Positions 8,901 through 16,202 of a stretch of 64,000 bases of DNA are shown here, piece by piece. Source of the stretch: Fulvivirga sediminis (lineage in GTDB: Bacteria; Bacteroidota; Bacteroidia; Cytophagales; Cyclobacteriaceae); NCBI RefSeq assembly GCF_016757215.1, contig NZ_JAESIY010000001.1:682001-746000 (forward strand), in the 5' to 3' direction. The translations under genes and the position numbers were made by a program. The notes below the pieces were generated by a model. The model did no database searches, was not told where the DNA came from, and worked only from the letters and a program-made list of their open reading frames with translations. The first letter of the stretch is position 1. Each line of letters opens with the position of its first letter.

Positions 8901-9227
8901 CTGCTCAAAGCTCCTGCCTAAAGTGATAAGTTCATAAAAGGCTTTATTGGCAGCAATAAAACCATCCTGAACCGGAAGGTCACGAATGGCGAGAATAGCG
9001 TTGTTTACGTTGGCATCAGAAAAGGGAAACTCTTTGCCCTTGTATTCAATGGTGTTGATGACTTGAAGTTGATCCTTCAAAATGGTCTCCAACAGCACAT
9101 TGGATGTCCTGCCTCCTCGGGCTTCTAAAGCCTGCTCTGGAGAGAGGTATTTCCAGCCCATATTCATAAGCAGCTTCAGTGCGGGAAGCTGTGATATATG
9201 GTCTTCTTTGAATGATGGTACTGCCAT
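5988..9227 (-). CDS. hsdR: Type I restriction-modification system, restriction subunit R (ATP-dependent translocase/nuclease)
   Basis: Motor and nuclease subunit of a type I R-M complex, 1079 aa and full length. The N-terminal PD-(D/E)xK nuclease shows D153 and E167-C-K169 in RPDIVLFINGIPVVVIECKS. The SF2 helicase core follows: Walker A GSGKS (349-353), DEGH box (447-450), FIAFTGTP, and motif VI ARVNRLAPGKEHG. A long helical C-terminus would contact HsdM/HsdS. It is separated from hsdS and hsdM by four CBASS-type genes and follows the second nucleotidyltransferase by 12 bp. All catalytic residues are present. Confidence 0.95.
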   Translation of the reverse strand: MAVPSFKEDHISQLPALKLLMNMGWKYLSPEQALEARGGRTSNVLLETILKDQLQVINTIEYKGKEFPFSDANVNNAILAIRDLPVQDGFIAANKAFYELITLGRSFEQSVLGDKKSFSFHYIDWKHPENNTYHVSEEFSVHRRGSSEHYRPDIVLFINGIPVVVIECKSPKIKDPIDKSIEQHLRNQQEDGIRALYQYSNLVMGLATHEAKYATTATQKEFWSFWKELFKTKAEETAWLDKLQTLKNQPLPTNERTTLFQERYKNVWTFFQNLEKEEQAVTEQDKLLFSFCQPERLLDLFFNFTLYDDGIKKVTRYQQYFAVHNTLDKVVKTDSEGLRKGGVIWHTQGSGKSLTMVMLAQLIATHPQIKNPKIILVTDRIDLDDQITETFKKCQIPVENAQTGKHLVELLSGTGDTVITTLIHKFEAAVNRAKEGFDSPDIFVLVDEGHRSQYGTFNIKMQKVFPKGCFIAFTGTPLMKKEKSTANRFGGLIDVYSITDAVEDGAVVPLLYEGRHNLIEVNEKPLDNYFDRVSEPLTPYGKAALKRKFSSTNQLNKAEEVIYARAWDISDHYEQNVQDILFGSLKAKGQLVAPNKTTAIRYREFIKEIGKVTCEVLISPPDVRENYEDAFEESDDLILKFWKAMMDKYGSPDNYEKSLINSFKKQDHPEIIIVVDKLLTGFDAPNNYVLYLTRQLKEHTLLQAIARVNRLAPGKEHGLIIDYYGNLENLDSALETYSGTNNYDNADLEGTLTNISEEIKKLPQAHSEVWDIFKEVKNKYDEPAYEELLQDEAIRHIFYEKVSAFSRLLKLALSSFEFISKTPEQQINKYKQDTKFFLGLRISVKRRYFDDLEYKEYEPQVQKLIDKHITTEGEILRITEMVNIFDKEERDREVEKITSKAAKADHIASRTIKAINVKMNEDPVYYKKLSRLIRDTIEDYHQHRISEADYLNKAREYEDQFHNGRQDNVPENLAGNDTGIAIYNLVNEIFKGHLKRSEGSENIAAIMAEGIDQVIKSIVFENGKPIIDWINKSDIEGRIKIDIDDYLFDLKAQQDIELPFDLIDELVEEGLKVAKLKYV

Positions 9228-9239
9228 TATTGTAAAGCT

Positions 9240-10205
9240 TTAAAATCGATTGCCAAATATTTTCCGCCACTTTGTTGTGGCTTTTAATTTATTAGGAGCA
9301 CTAACAGCATCTGCTGCCAATGAAACCATTTCGCCTATTTCCTCATAAAATGCGTTCTTCTGAGACGAAGTAAGACGATGCATTACATCATCACCTGGGG
9401 GGACAGGCATAATTGCATTCCAGGTCTTCTTATTGTGTAAATACTCCATGATCGCTGATGACGTATTAAAAAATGCTACATCATCACGACCGTTTTTTTC
9501 ATAGCACTGTATAGCCCAAAGAGTCAATGCAAGACCACTCGGGAACTTTTTCCCAGTTTTAGCTTTAGTGTGATCAGACCATGCTTTTAAGTAGCGAATG
9601 ATCCGAATTAGCTGTGGCTTATTGCTGGTCTCTTTTTTAAACCATTCAATAAAAGCTTTCGGCTCGGAATGTTCCCATTCATATCCCCTTGATCCAAAGT
9701 ATGTTTTGTTTGAATAGGAATCTACGTAGTAGATAGGAAGGTCAATGTGAAAGTCTCGAACATAGTTTAATCGTACAGAATTCGCTTTAATGGTCACTCC
9801 TTTACTGGTATGTCCTATGAGAGCTTTTTTTATGTGATTTTGAATGGTTTCAACATTCATATTTGGGTGTTTGGGAAAAAACACACCGAGATCGACATCA
9901 CAAATTGTGCTTCTATTTTCAATGACAGTTCCCATTTTATAAGAACCTTGTATGTAGAAATTTGGGATTGGAAGGTTCGTATACTTTTCAAAGTAAGCAC
10001 TCACCTTTGAACGGATTGTATTGTGCGCACGTCTTAGATTGGCTACTTTATCAGGATGTATGGTTATGGTCTGATTGAACTTTTTGAACAAATCATCACA
10101 ATTGGAGTCATCTGTTATCTCGAATTTTTCATCAGATTTAAATACCTCCTTACCAACCACGTAGGCAATTCCTAGAACTATAAGTCGTATTAACCAAGGA
10201 TTCAT
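9240..10205 (-). CDS. Second CD-NTase-like nucleotidyltransferase, with N-terminal membrane anchor
   Basis: A 321-aa DncV/OAS-type nucleotidyltransferase. Catalytic features are G87-S88-Y-K-M-G-T, D103-V-D105 and third aspartate D155 (FHIDLPIYY), so the active site is complete. It is clearly related to the CD-NTase at 10631-11644 (shared GSY.MGT, HIDLP.YY, G..SDP/SEPK.F..WF, KAW, MP..P.DD segments). It differs by an N-terminal hydrophobic helix (residues about 4-18, IRLIVLGIAYVVG) that should tether it to the inner membrane, and its C-terminus lacks the GG end. The start overlaps the E2 gene by 4 nt (ATGA). It could be a second cyclase, a nucleotide-modifying effector or a regulator; the sequence does not decide. 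Confidence 0.8.
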   Translation of the reverse strand: MNPWLIRLIVLGIAYVVGKEVFKSDEKFEITDDSNCDDLFKKFNQTITIHPDKVANLRRAHNTIRSKVSAYFEKYTNLPIPNFYIQGSYKMGTVIENRSTICDVDLGVFFPKHPNMNVETIQNHIKKALIGHTSKGVTIKANSVRLNYVRDFHIDLPIYYVDSYSNKTYFGSRGYEWEHSEPKAFIEWFKKETSNKPQLIRIIRYLKAWSDHTKAKTGKKFPSGLALTLWAIQCYEKNGRDDVAFFNTSSAIMEYLHNKKTWNAIMPVPPGDDVMHRLTSSQKNAFYEEIGEMVSLAADAVSAPNKLKATTKWRKIFGNRF

Positions 10206-10630
10206 TTCTTATCGCCTTTTTTATGTCGAACTTCAGGGTGCAACCATTTACCTGTAAACAGGTACAGTTCGTAAAAAACGAACCATTCGTGAGTCCAGGG
10301 AATTATAGTATCATACAAGTGATGGGAAGAGCAATTCCAAGTCATATCTTCAGGATAATAAAGACATAAACTTGTGTCGGTATACATGTGTATATCGTCA
10401 TTGTATGCAATTAAGGGGCTAGTAACCGTAACCTTTGGCTTACTTAATGGGGCATACTTTATTCTGTAGGAATAAGTGATGGATTCCTCAGTAGGCTGAT
10501 AATTTCCATAACAATAAAGGATGCCGTTGTTGATCTTGCAGTCTAGAAAATCATAATGCTTTTCAATGAGCTTTTTCTCGACATTGACAATTACAATTGG
10601 ATTAGGGCGATATTTTTGGTGAAAAGCCAT
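10202..10630 (-). CDS. E2-like conjugating protein of type II-short CBASS
   Basis: A 142-aa single-domain protein. The pattern D-T-S-L-C89-L-Y-Y-P-E-D, then TIIPWTHEWFVFYELYLFTGKW, matches the E2-like (Cap2 E2 portion) proteins of type II-short CBASS, in which the cysteine forms a thioester with the CD-NTase C-terminus. No E1 domain and no JAB deubiquitinase-like Cap3 gene is nearby, which is what defines the short variant. It lies directly against the CD-NTase gene (TAA immediately followed by ATG). Family assignment is from motif and context; C89 is my choice for the active site. Confidence 0.8.
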   Translation of the reverse strand: MAFHQKYRPNPIVIVNVEKKLIEKHYDFLDCKINNGILYCYGNYQPTEESITYSYRIKYAPLSKPKVTVTSPLIAYNDDIHMYTDTSLCLYYPEDMTWNCSSHHLYDTIIPWTHEWFVFYELYLFTGKWLHPEVRHKKGDKK

Positions 10631-11644
10631 TTATCCTCCGTAATTCCTATGTGGTTTGTGATCAACTCCCTGCGATTCCTGAATTTTACCATCTCTATCT
10701 GTTTTGGCACGCTTATCCAGTATGCTCGTTGCAAGGGCGGCCAATGAATTGGCTTGCTTGTCAACATCTTTATCCGCACCATCAGGAAAGTATGAACCCA
10801 AATGTTTTTGCCATAGCTTACTTGCCTTCAATTGGTTTGTTTCTTTATCAATTGCTTTATCTGCATCCTCGATAAACGCATCAATCGCTTCAAAAAAGTA
10901 GTCCTTGTCTCCGGTGTAGTTTTCAAGAAGATCGTCTTGTGGTGTTGTTGGCATTATGCATGTCCAAGACGATTTTAACGTGCTTCTAATTCCTTTGAGA
11001 GTGTCTCTCAATGCAATGTCGTCTCGATCATTGTATTTGATATGGTTGCTTGCCAGAACAGTCATAGTTAGTCCATTCGGCATCTTCTTAGCCCTATTAT
11101 CACACCATGCTTTTAGGAACCTAACAGTTCGTACAAGCTGACCTTTCGTATCTTTCTTTGTACTGAACCAATCTTTAAACTCTTTCGGATCACTTTTTGA
11201 CCATCCGGTATTTTTAACCGCCAGATGTGGATTTTCGGTATCATTAGTTTCGCTTTCCTTGTAGTAAACTGGAAGGTCAATATGATAGTCACCTTTATAA
11301 ATGACTCTGATACATCTTGATCTATGTTGTGGTTTTTCCGAGGTTTCGTCCTCTACAGCGTCCCAAACCCAATTCTGTATGGTCGTGGCAGTTTCTTTGG
11401 GTTTAGGAAAGAAATAAACACCATTATCCAGATCACAAGTATCTTCCTTCGTTCGGATCATTGTACCCATAGAATAGGAGCCCTGTCCACGAAATTTTGG
11501 TTTGTAGTCAGGATGTTTTTCCTTAAAATGATTCCGAATCTTGTCCCTTAACGTATCACGAGAAGTCATGAGTTTAGACTTCTTGGTAGAAGTAATATTC
11601 AGATTACCATTAAAGGTTTGAAAAAGATTGTGGCAGTTTGACAT
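10631..11644 (-). CDS. CBASS CD-NTase (DncV-like cyclic oligonucleotide synthase)
   Basis: A 337-aa cGAS/DncV-like nucleotidyltransferase, expected to make a cyclic di- or trinucleotide after phage infection and so activate the adjacent patatin. The active site reads G55-S56-Y-S-M-G-T with D71-L-D73 and third aspartate D123 (HIDLPVYY). It is cytosolic, with no membrane segment. The flexible C-terminal tail ends in N-Y-G-G, which suits E2-dependent conjugation of the C-terminal glycine as described for type II CBASS. It lies 3 bp after the patatin gene and abuts the E2 gene. The nucleotide product cannot be read from sequence. Confidence 0.88.
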   Translation of the reverse strand: MSNCHNLFQTFNGNLNITSTKKSKLMTSRDTLRDKIRNHFKEKHPDYKPKFRGQGSYSMGTMIRTKEDTCDLDNGVYFFPKPKETATTIQNWVWDAVEDETSEKPQHRSRCIRVIYKGDYHIDLPVYYKESETNDTENPHLAVKNTGWSKSDPKEFKDWFSTKKDTKGQLVRTVRFLKAWCDNRAKKMPNGLTMTVLASNHIKYNDRDDIALRDTLKGIRSTLKSSWTCIMPTTPQDDLLENYTGDKDYFFEAIDAFIEDADKAIDKETNQLKASKLWQKHLGSYFPDGADKDVDKQANSLAALATSILDKRAKTDRDGKIQESQGVDHKPHRNYGG

Positions 11645-11647
11645 ATC

Positions 11648-12661
11648 TTATTGGGTTTTGTAAAGTTTCTCTTCATTGAAAAATTCCAGAATTTCATCTT
11701 GGATGGCGTAGTGATAGCCATCTTGATCGCCCATTCCTTTGAGGGTCTTTAATGCTTTTTGGTCGGTTCTATCCATGTCGATAATTCCGATGTGTTCTTT
11801 TGAGAGTTTGGGTGACGGGATTCGATAATATTTACCTGGCGGATTTATGTTTTTAATGACTTTTTTCAGAAAGAAATCATTAAAGAAGGCTTGACCATCC
11901 ATTGATGCTTGAAAGAGTTTATTTCCCCAGTGTCTAAAAGATCTTGATTTTTTCGAAGTAGACGCCCAGCCACTCGGTTGTTCAACGCTTGCTACTGAAA
12001 GTATGCTGAAGCTATCAAATGCTTTTCCGTTACCCACAAAATGGTCTAATGCCTCAAGAAGGCCACATAAGGAAGGATTATTAGCCCAAATACCACCATC
12101 AGCATAGAGAATATTATTTAACTCATGAATGGGTAGATATGTGGGCGCAGCAGATGTAGCCAATGCTACATCTACCATTGGAATGTCCTTATCCATGAAA
12201 AATTTTCCTTCTTTGTGAGGAAATTTGAAAACTCTTGGTTCGCCTTTGATTAGGTTGAAACTTGGGATACATAATAAAGTTTCAGCTTGCCCCATTGTTT
12301 TATTTTCAAAAACCTCCTCAAGAATGCGTCTTAATGCATGGTTAGAAAACTTACCTCTAAGTATAAGTTGTTTGATAAACTGCCATTTACGCTGGATAAA
12401 TCTTACTTGTCTTACATTAGAGACAGGGAATATTTCATTCCCTCTTTTGTAGTACAGGTCGGCTAATTGTTGAGCAGAAATACCAATACTAAGTCCAAGT
12501 GCAATTAATCCTCCTGTTGAAGTGCCACAAATCATATCAAAGTGGTCTTTTATCTGCTTGCCAGTCTTCTCTTCAATACGAGCAAGTACCGAAGCACTAT
12601 AGAGACCTTTAATCCCACCTCCGTCTATGGACAATATTTTAAAATTCTTCTTATCCATCAT
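11648..12661 (-). CDS. capV: Patatin-like phospholipase, CapV-type CBASS effector
   Basis: A 337-aa patatin. The oxyanion hole is DGGGIKG (13-19), the nucleophile is S48 in GTSTG, and the dyad aspartate is D188 in ADGGIWANNP. In CBASS, CapV proteins bind the cyclic dinucleotide and degrade inner-membrane phospholipids, killing the infected cell. Length and the absence of extra domains match CapV. It overlaps the hsdS stop by 4 nt (ATGA at 12658-12661) and precedes the CD-NTase by 3 bp, the usual effector-cyclase order. The CBASS role is inferred from neighbours; the lipase fold itself is certain. Confidence 0.9.
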   Translation of the reverse strand: MMDKKNFKILSIDGGGIKGLYSASVLARIEEKTGKQIKDHFDMICGTSTGGLIALGLSIGISAQQLADLYYKRGNEIFPVSNVRQVRFIQRKWQFIKQLILRGKFSNHALRRILEEVFENKTMGQAETLLCIPSFNLIKGEPRVFKFPHKEGKFFMDKDIPMVDVALATSAAPTYLPIHELNNILYADGGIWANNPSLCGLLEALDHFVGNGKAFDSFSILSVASVEQPSGWASTSKKSRSFRHWGNKLFQASMDGQAFFNDFFLKKVIKNINPPGKYYRIPSPKLSKEHIGIIDMDRTDQKALKTLKGMGDQDGYHYAIQDEILEFFNEEKLYKTQ

Positions 12662-13893
12662 TCATTAATGGGTTTAACTCTAATCTCACCTGTCAATAGC
12701 TTTTGCATTAAGCCTTTCTTTTGCTCTTTCAGGGTGTCTAATTGTTGCTGATAAAGTTTAAGTTCTTCATCAGCTTTTTGAAGAACCCTAGTGATAGCCT
12801 TTTGCTCGTCAATTGATGGCGGGGTAAGGACTTTTACAATCTTAAAATCTTTGAACTTGCAGTTTAATGTGTCACTAACCAATCCTTGTGATTTTCTGAA
12901 AAACTTATGAATGACTTCATCTAGTTTAAATAGATAGGCAAAAAATTGAGCGTCAGCATTTTTCTTTGGTGTTACAATAGTGTAGGCAGGGCTTACAATT
13001 CCTTCCAATGAAGATAGAGCACTCCGTCCTTGCCACATTCTCATTGTGTTATAGCCAATATCACCGGGACATATTCTTTTATATTTTGATTTATCCTCGT
13101 TGGAAGTATCCTTTTTGTTGGAGTCAGTTTGGGGGTAAACTCCAATCTCACCAACAGAAAGTAATGGCAACTCGGGGTGATTGCTTTCTTTTCTCTCTTT
13201 AAAGTAATGCTCGAGGTGTTGCTCTTTCCACATTCCATCAAAACCTTTTAGCCGTTTCTTTCCAGTAAGCAGTTGCTGGGCTAGTCCTTTGTTTCGGAGT
13301 TTGAGTTCATCAATCAGCTTCTGAGTTGTAGAAATGGCTTGATCCCACGTGTTGAGGATTGCGGCAATTTTTTGTTGTTCTTTAAAAGAGTTTGGTATTG
13401 AGATCTTTATCTTTCTAAGCACTCCAATTGACAATTCCTTTAGAGCACTTCCATTCAAACTTTTCTCTAATAAGGCTTTGGAGTGAGGAGACGTTAGCTG
13501 TTGAATAACAAACCTACTTGAGTAGCATTTTTTTGTAGCAATCAAAGCAACACCTCTTGTTAGGTTAAACCCTTCTAATTTTTTTGTTACTAGTGCCGCT
13601 TGACCAATCTTTCCTCTTAGTGCAATGATTATATCTTCCTCTATGAGAATTGTTCTTTTATAGGAATTGCTTATTTGATGTGATGTAGTAATTAGATTTT
13701 CAGTGGACACTGAGCCATCAATAAGATCAGTTACCCTAATGCAGTTGATGCCATCTTCAACAGGAGGTCCAGTTTGGACTATTCCGTATGAAATAGGCCT
13801 TTTAGAATCTACAATATCCTGTAGATCGAATAAATTCCAATCAATTGGTATTATACCGTATTTAGTTCTTTTATATCCTAAAGGCAATTCCAT
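12658..13893 (-). CDS. hsdS: Type I restriction-modification system, specificity subunit S
   Basis: A 411-aa HsdS that sets the DNA target of both methylation and restriction. It has two target recognition domains (residues about 1-165 and 205-365), each followed by a conserved helical repeat: EQQKIAAILNTWDQAISTTQKLIDEL and DEQKAITRVLQKADEELKLYQQQL. Each ends with the KKGL.Q.LLTG box. It lies 7 bp after hsdM and overlaps the patatin gene by 4 nt. Full length with both halves. The recognised sequence cannot be predicted by eye. Confidence 0.93.
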   Translation of the reverse strand: MELPLGYKRTKYGIIPIDWNLFDLQDIVDSKRPISYGIVQTGPPVEDGINCIRVTDLIDGSVSTENLITTSHQISNSYKRTILIEEDIIIALRGKIGQAALVTKKLEGFNLTRGVALIATKKCYSSRFVIQQLTSPHSKALLEKSLNGSALKELSIGVLRKIKISIPNSFKEQQKIAAILNTWDQAISTTQKLIDELKLRNKGLAQQLLTGKKRLKGFDGMWKEQHLEHYFKERKESNHPELPLLSVGEIGVYPQTDSNKKDTSNEDKSKYKRICPGDIGYNTMRMWQGRSALSSLEGIVSPAYTIVTPKKNADAQFFAYLFKLDEVIHKFFRKSQGLVSDTLNCKFKDFKIVKVLTPPSIDEQKAITRVLQKADEELKLYQQQLDTLKEQKKGLMQKLLTGEIRVKPINE

Positions 13894-13900
13894 AATCTAT

Positions 13901-15430
13901 CTAAAAACCTAATTCTTTTAAGTAATCATCCATTTGTCCTTCTACTTTGGTCAACTCCTTTTTCAATTCCCTGATATTACTTTGAGTAGTAGGAATATCC
14001 ACTTCCTCTTCTTCCTCAAATGTGTCCACATAGCGAGGAATATTGAGATTGTACTCGTTTTCCTCCACTTCCTGAATGGAGGCACGGTAAGCGAACTTTT
14101 CCTCTATCACTTCACCTTCTTCTGTAGTTAAGGGAGAGGCTTCTTGAAACGCCCGGTAGGTATCGACAATCTTGTCAATGTCCGTATTACGCAAGCGATT
14201 CTGATTAGTGCCTGATTCATACCCTTCACTCGCATCTATAAAGAGAATGTCCTTGTTCTCACCCTTGGCTCGGTTGAATATGAGTATGGATGCAGGAATA
14301 CCAGTACCGTAAAACAAATTGGCAGGTAAACCAATGACTGCTTCCAATAGGTTTTCTTCAATCAATTGCTGCCTGATTTTGCCTTCGCTACTTCCTCTAA
14401 AGAGCACCCCATGCGGTAGAATGACACCTACGCGACCTGTATCGTGATAGGTAGATTCGATCATGTGTGTAATGAAAGCATAGTCTCCTTTACTTTTTGG
14501 AGGAATACCTCTATGGAATCGCTTAAACTGATCTGCTAAGGCATCATCTGCTCCCCATTTATCAAGCGAGAATGGAGGATTTGCCCCAACGATGTTTCCT
14601 TTCAGTAAGCTATCTTCTTCCAGTAGTTTGGGATTATTTAAGGTGTCACCCCATTCAATGGTGGCATCATCAATCTCATGCAGAAACATGTTCATACGAG
14701 CGAGAGCCCAGGTGCTTCCATTGATTTCCTGTCCAAAAAGTGAGAAGTTTTTACTACCTACCTGCTTGGCTAATTTGATCAAAAGAGACCCTGAACCACA
14801 GGTTGGGTCTATGATGCGGTCACCCGGTTGTGGATTGAGAAGTTTGGCTAATAGTTTTGATACCTGAGCTGGCGTATAAAATTCTCCCGCTTTCTTTCCG
14901 GCATCACTGGCAAACTTTTCAATCAGGTACTCATAAGCATCACCTATCACGTCATTATCCTCCAAGTGGGAGGGTTGCAGGTCAAGTGCAGAGAAATCTA
15001 CCAAGAGGTTTTTGAGCCTTCTGTTACGGTCTTTTGTTTGACCAAGGTTGGCTTCTGAATTGAAATCAATGTTGCGGAATACACGCTCCAATTTGCTGCG
15101 GTTGGCATCCTCCATGCTTTCAAGAGCGGTGTTGATCAGCTCGCCCACATTGGCAGCATTGCGGTTTTCAAACAGATAGTCGAAAGTACAGGTGTCCGGA
15201 AGTTGGAAACGTTCGTTTCTCAATGCTCGCTGCACTCGTATTTCATCACCATTGTACTTTTCTGCATAGAAGTTCTTTTTGTCCTTCCATACGTCCGATA
15301 CATACTTTACGAAAAGCATGGTTAGGATATAGTCCTTGTACTGTGAAGGATCAATCACACCTCTGAAGGTGTCACATGCTTTCCAAACAATGTTGTTGAT
15401 CTCGCTTTGTGTAATCGGTTTTTTACTCAT
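13901..15430 (-). CDS. hsdM: Type I restriction-modification system, DNA adenine methyltransferase subunit M
   Basis: A 509-aa N6-adenine methyltransferase. The HsdM N-terminal helical domain (residues about 8-150) precedes the SAM-binding methylase domain. Motif X/I region: GEFYTPAQV and DPTCGSG (208-214). Catalytic motif IV is N284-P-P-F. The length is typical for HsdM. It overlaps the half-hsdS stop by 4 nt, so the two are probably translationally coupled. It forms the M2S methylase with HsdS and protects host DNA. All motifs are intact. Confidence 0.95.
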   Translation of the reverse strand: MSKKPITQSEINNIVWKACDTFRGVIDPSQYKDYILTMLFVKYVSDVWKDKKNFYAEKYNGDEIRVQRALRNERFQLPDTCTFDYLFENRNAANVGELINTALESMEDANRSKLERVFRNIDFNSEANLGQTKDRNRRLKNLLVDFSALDLQPSHLEDNDVIGDAYEYLIEKFASDAGKKAGEFYTPAQVSKLLAKLLNPQPGDRIIDPTCGSGSLLIKLAKQVGSKNFSLFGQEINGSTWALARMNMFLHEIDDATIEWGDTLNNPKLLEEDSLLKGNIVGANPPFSLDKWGADDALADQFKRFHRGIPPKSKGDYAFITHMIESTYHDTGRVGVILPHGVLFRGSSEGKIRQQLIEENLLEAVIGLPANLFYGTGIPASILIFNRAKGENKDILFIDASEGYESGTNQNRLRNTDIDKIVDTYRAFQEASPLTTEEGEVIEEKFAYRASIQEVEENEYNLNIPRYVDTFEEEEEVDIPTTQSNIRELKKELTKVEGQMDDYLKELGF

Positions 15431-15993
15431 GCTTTTTGATGGATTATATTCTTAATGACTGCCTGATATACTTTTTGCTTTTCGGAAATGATCTGTTTGG
15501 ATATTTCCATGTCTTTGTAGTGTAGTTGCTTAATAGCAATGGTCTTTTGCTGCAACTCCAATGATGGGAGCTTCACCATAAAAGCTTCCAATTCAGATTT
15601 CCGAATGGAAGGGATCGAGCTGCCAGCTCCCAAGGTTTGAAAGTATGCCTGTGTTTGAGGTATATTAAATAAGGTGGTAAGGAACTCCGGTATTACCCTT
15701 GATTGGTCTGCTTTGATAACAAAGAAGATAGAGGAGGCAATGGCTGGACCAAATGATTTATCATAAGTCCAGGCAAAGTTTCTCATTCCTTTTCCTACCA
15801 AAATAATGTCACCATCATCAAGTAGGTGAGATTCATTCTTTTGGTCGATCTGAATAAAAGTGTCTATCTGCTCTGTTTGATTTCCCCAATCATCAAAGTG
15901 CTTTGCCTGTAAATAGACAGCATTACCCTCATCAGAGGGTTTTGTGTATAAACCAAATTGTAGTTGGGCAATATCGCTGAGTTTTACCTTCAT
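15427..15993 (-). CDS. Half-length HsdS-like specificity protein (single TRD)
   Basis: A 188-aa protein resembling one half of a type I S subunit: KLSDIAQLQFGLYTKP at the start, a target-recognition-like region (about 20-135), then LELQQKTIAIKQLHYKDMEISKQIISEKQKVY as the helical spacer. There is only one TRD and one helix. It is the first gene of the operon, upstream of hsdM, while a complete hsdS lies downstream. It may dimerise to make an alternative specificity, modulate the complex, or be a relic. The start codon is 5 bp from a 20-bp repeat that is present twice in the leader. Confidence 0.8.
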   Translation of the reverse strand: MKVKLSDIAQLQFGLYTKPSDEGNAVYLQAKHFDDWGNQTEQIDTFIQIDQKNESHLLDDGDIILVGKGMRNFAWTYDKSFGPAIASSIFFVIKADQSRVIPEFLTTLFNIPQTQAYFQTLGAGSSIPSIRKSELEAFMVKLPSLELQQKTIAIKQLHYKDMEISKQIISEKQKVYQAVIKNIIHQKA

Positions 15994-15997
15994 TTAA

Positions 15998-16017
15998 TTT
16001 GTAGAATCTTTCAAATT
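15998..16017. promoter_or_regulatory. Leader repeat copy 1, upstream of the R-M/CBASS operon
   Basis: The sequence TTTGTAGAATCTTTCAAATT recurs at 16061-16080 with 18 of 20 bases identical. The two copies are 63 bp apart, about six helical turns. Each copy contains outer TTTG...CAAA dyad elements. A protein-binding site is the simplest reading; the nearby XRE protein is the obvious candidate. Confidence 0.5.
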
Positions 16018-16060
16018 AATATAAAGGTAGGATATTCTTTTAGTTAAATCAATTTATTTC

Positions 16061-16080
16061 TTTGTAGAAGATTTCAAATT
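16061..16080. promoter_or_regulatory. Leader repeat copy 2, upstream of the R-M/CBASS operon
   Basis: The sequence TTTGTAGAAGATTTCAAATT is the second copy of the 20-bp repeat, between half-hsdS and the 3' remnant of the XRE gene. Confidence 0.5.
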
Positions 16081-16097
16081 TAGAAAATTGATTGAAA

Positions 16098-16202
16098 TTA
16101 TTTCATCTTATCCAAAATCTCTTTAAGTAGCTTTGTTTTTTCTTTTTCGCTTTCTAGTAATTCTACATAAAGCTTTTTATTCTCTTCCATTATCTCTAAC
16201 TA
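16098..16202 (-). pseudogene. Detached C-terminal tail of the XRE regulator after an in-frame amber codon
   Basis: Immediately after the TAG at 16200-16202 the same frame continues with L-E-I-M-E-E-N-K-K-L-Y-V-E-L-L and on to DKMK at 16098. It is a charged coiled-coil-like tail of the kind found at the C-terminus of full-length proteins of this regulator type. One base change (TAG to a sense codon) would restore a 136-residue protein. An ATG at 16190 could also express the 30-aa tail separately. Confidence 0.6.
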
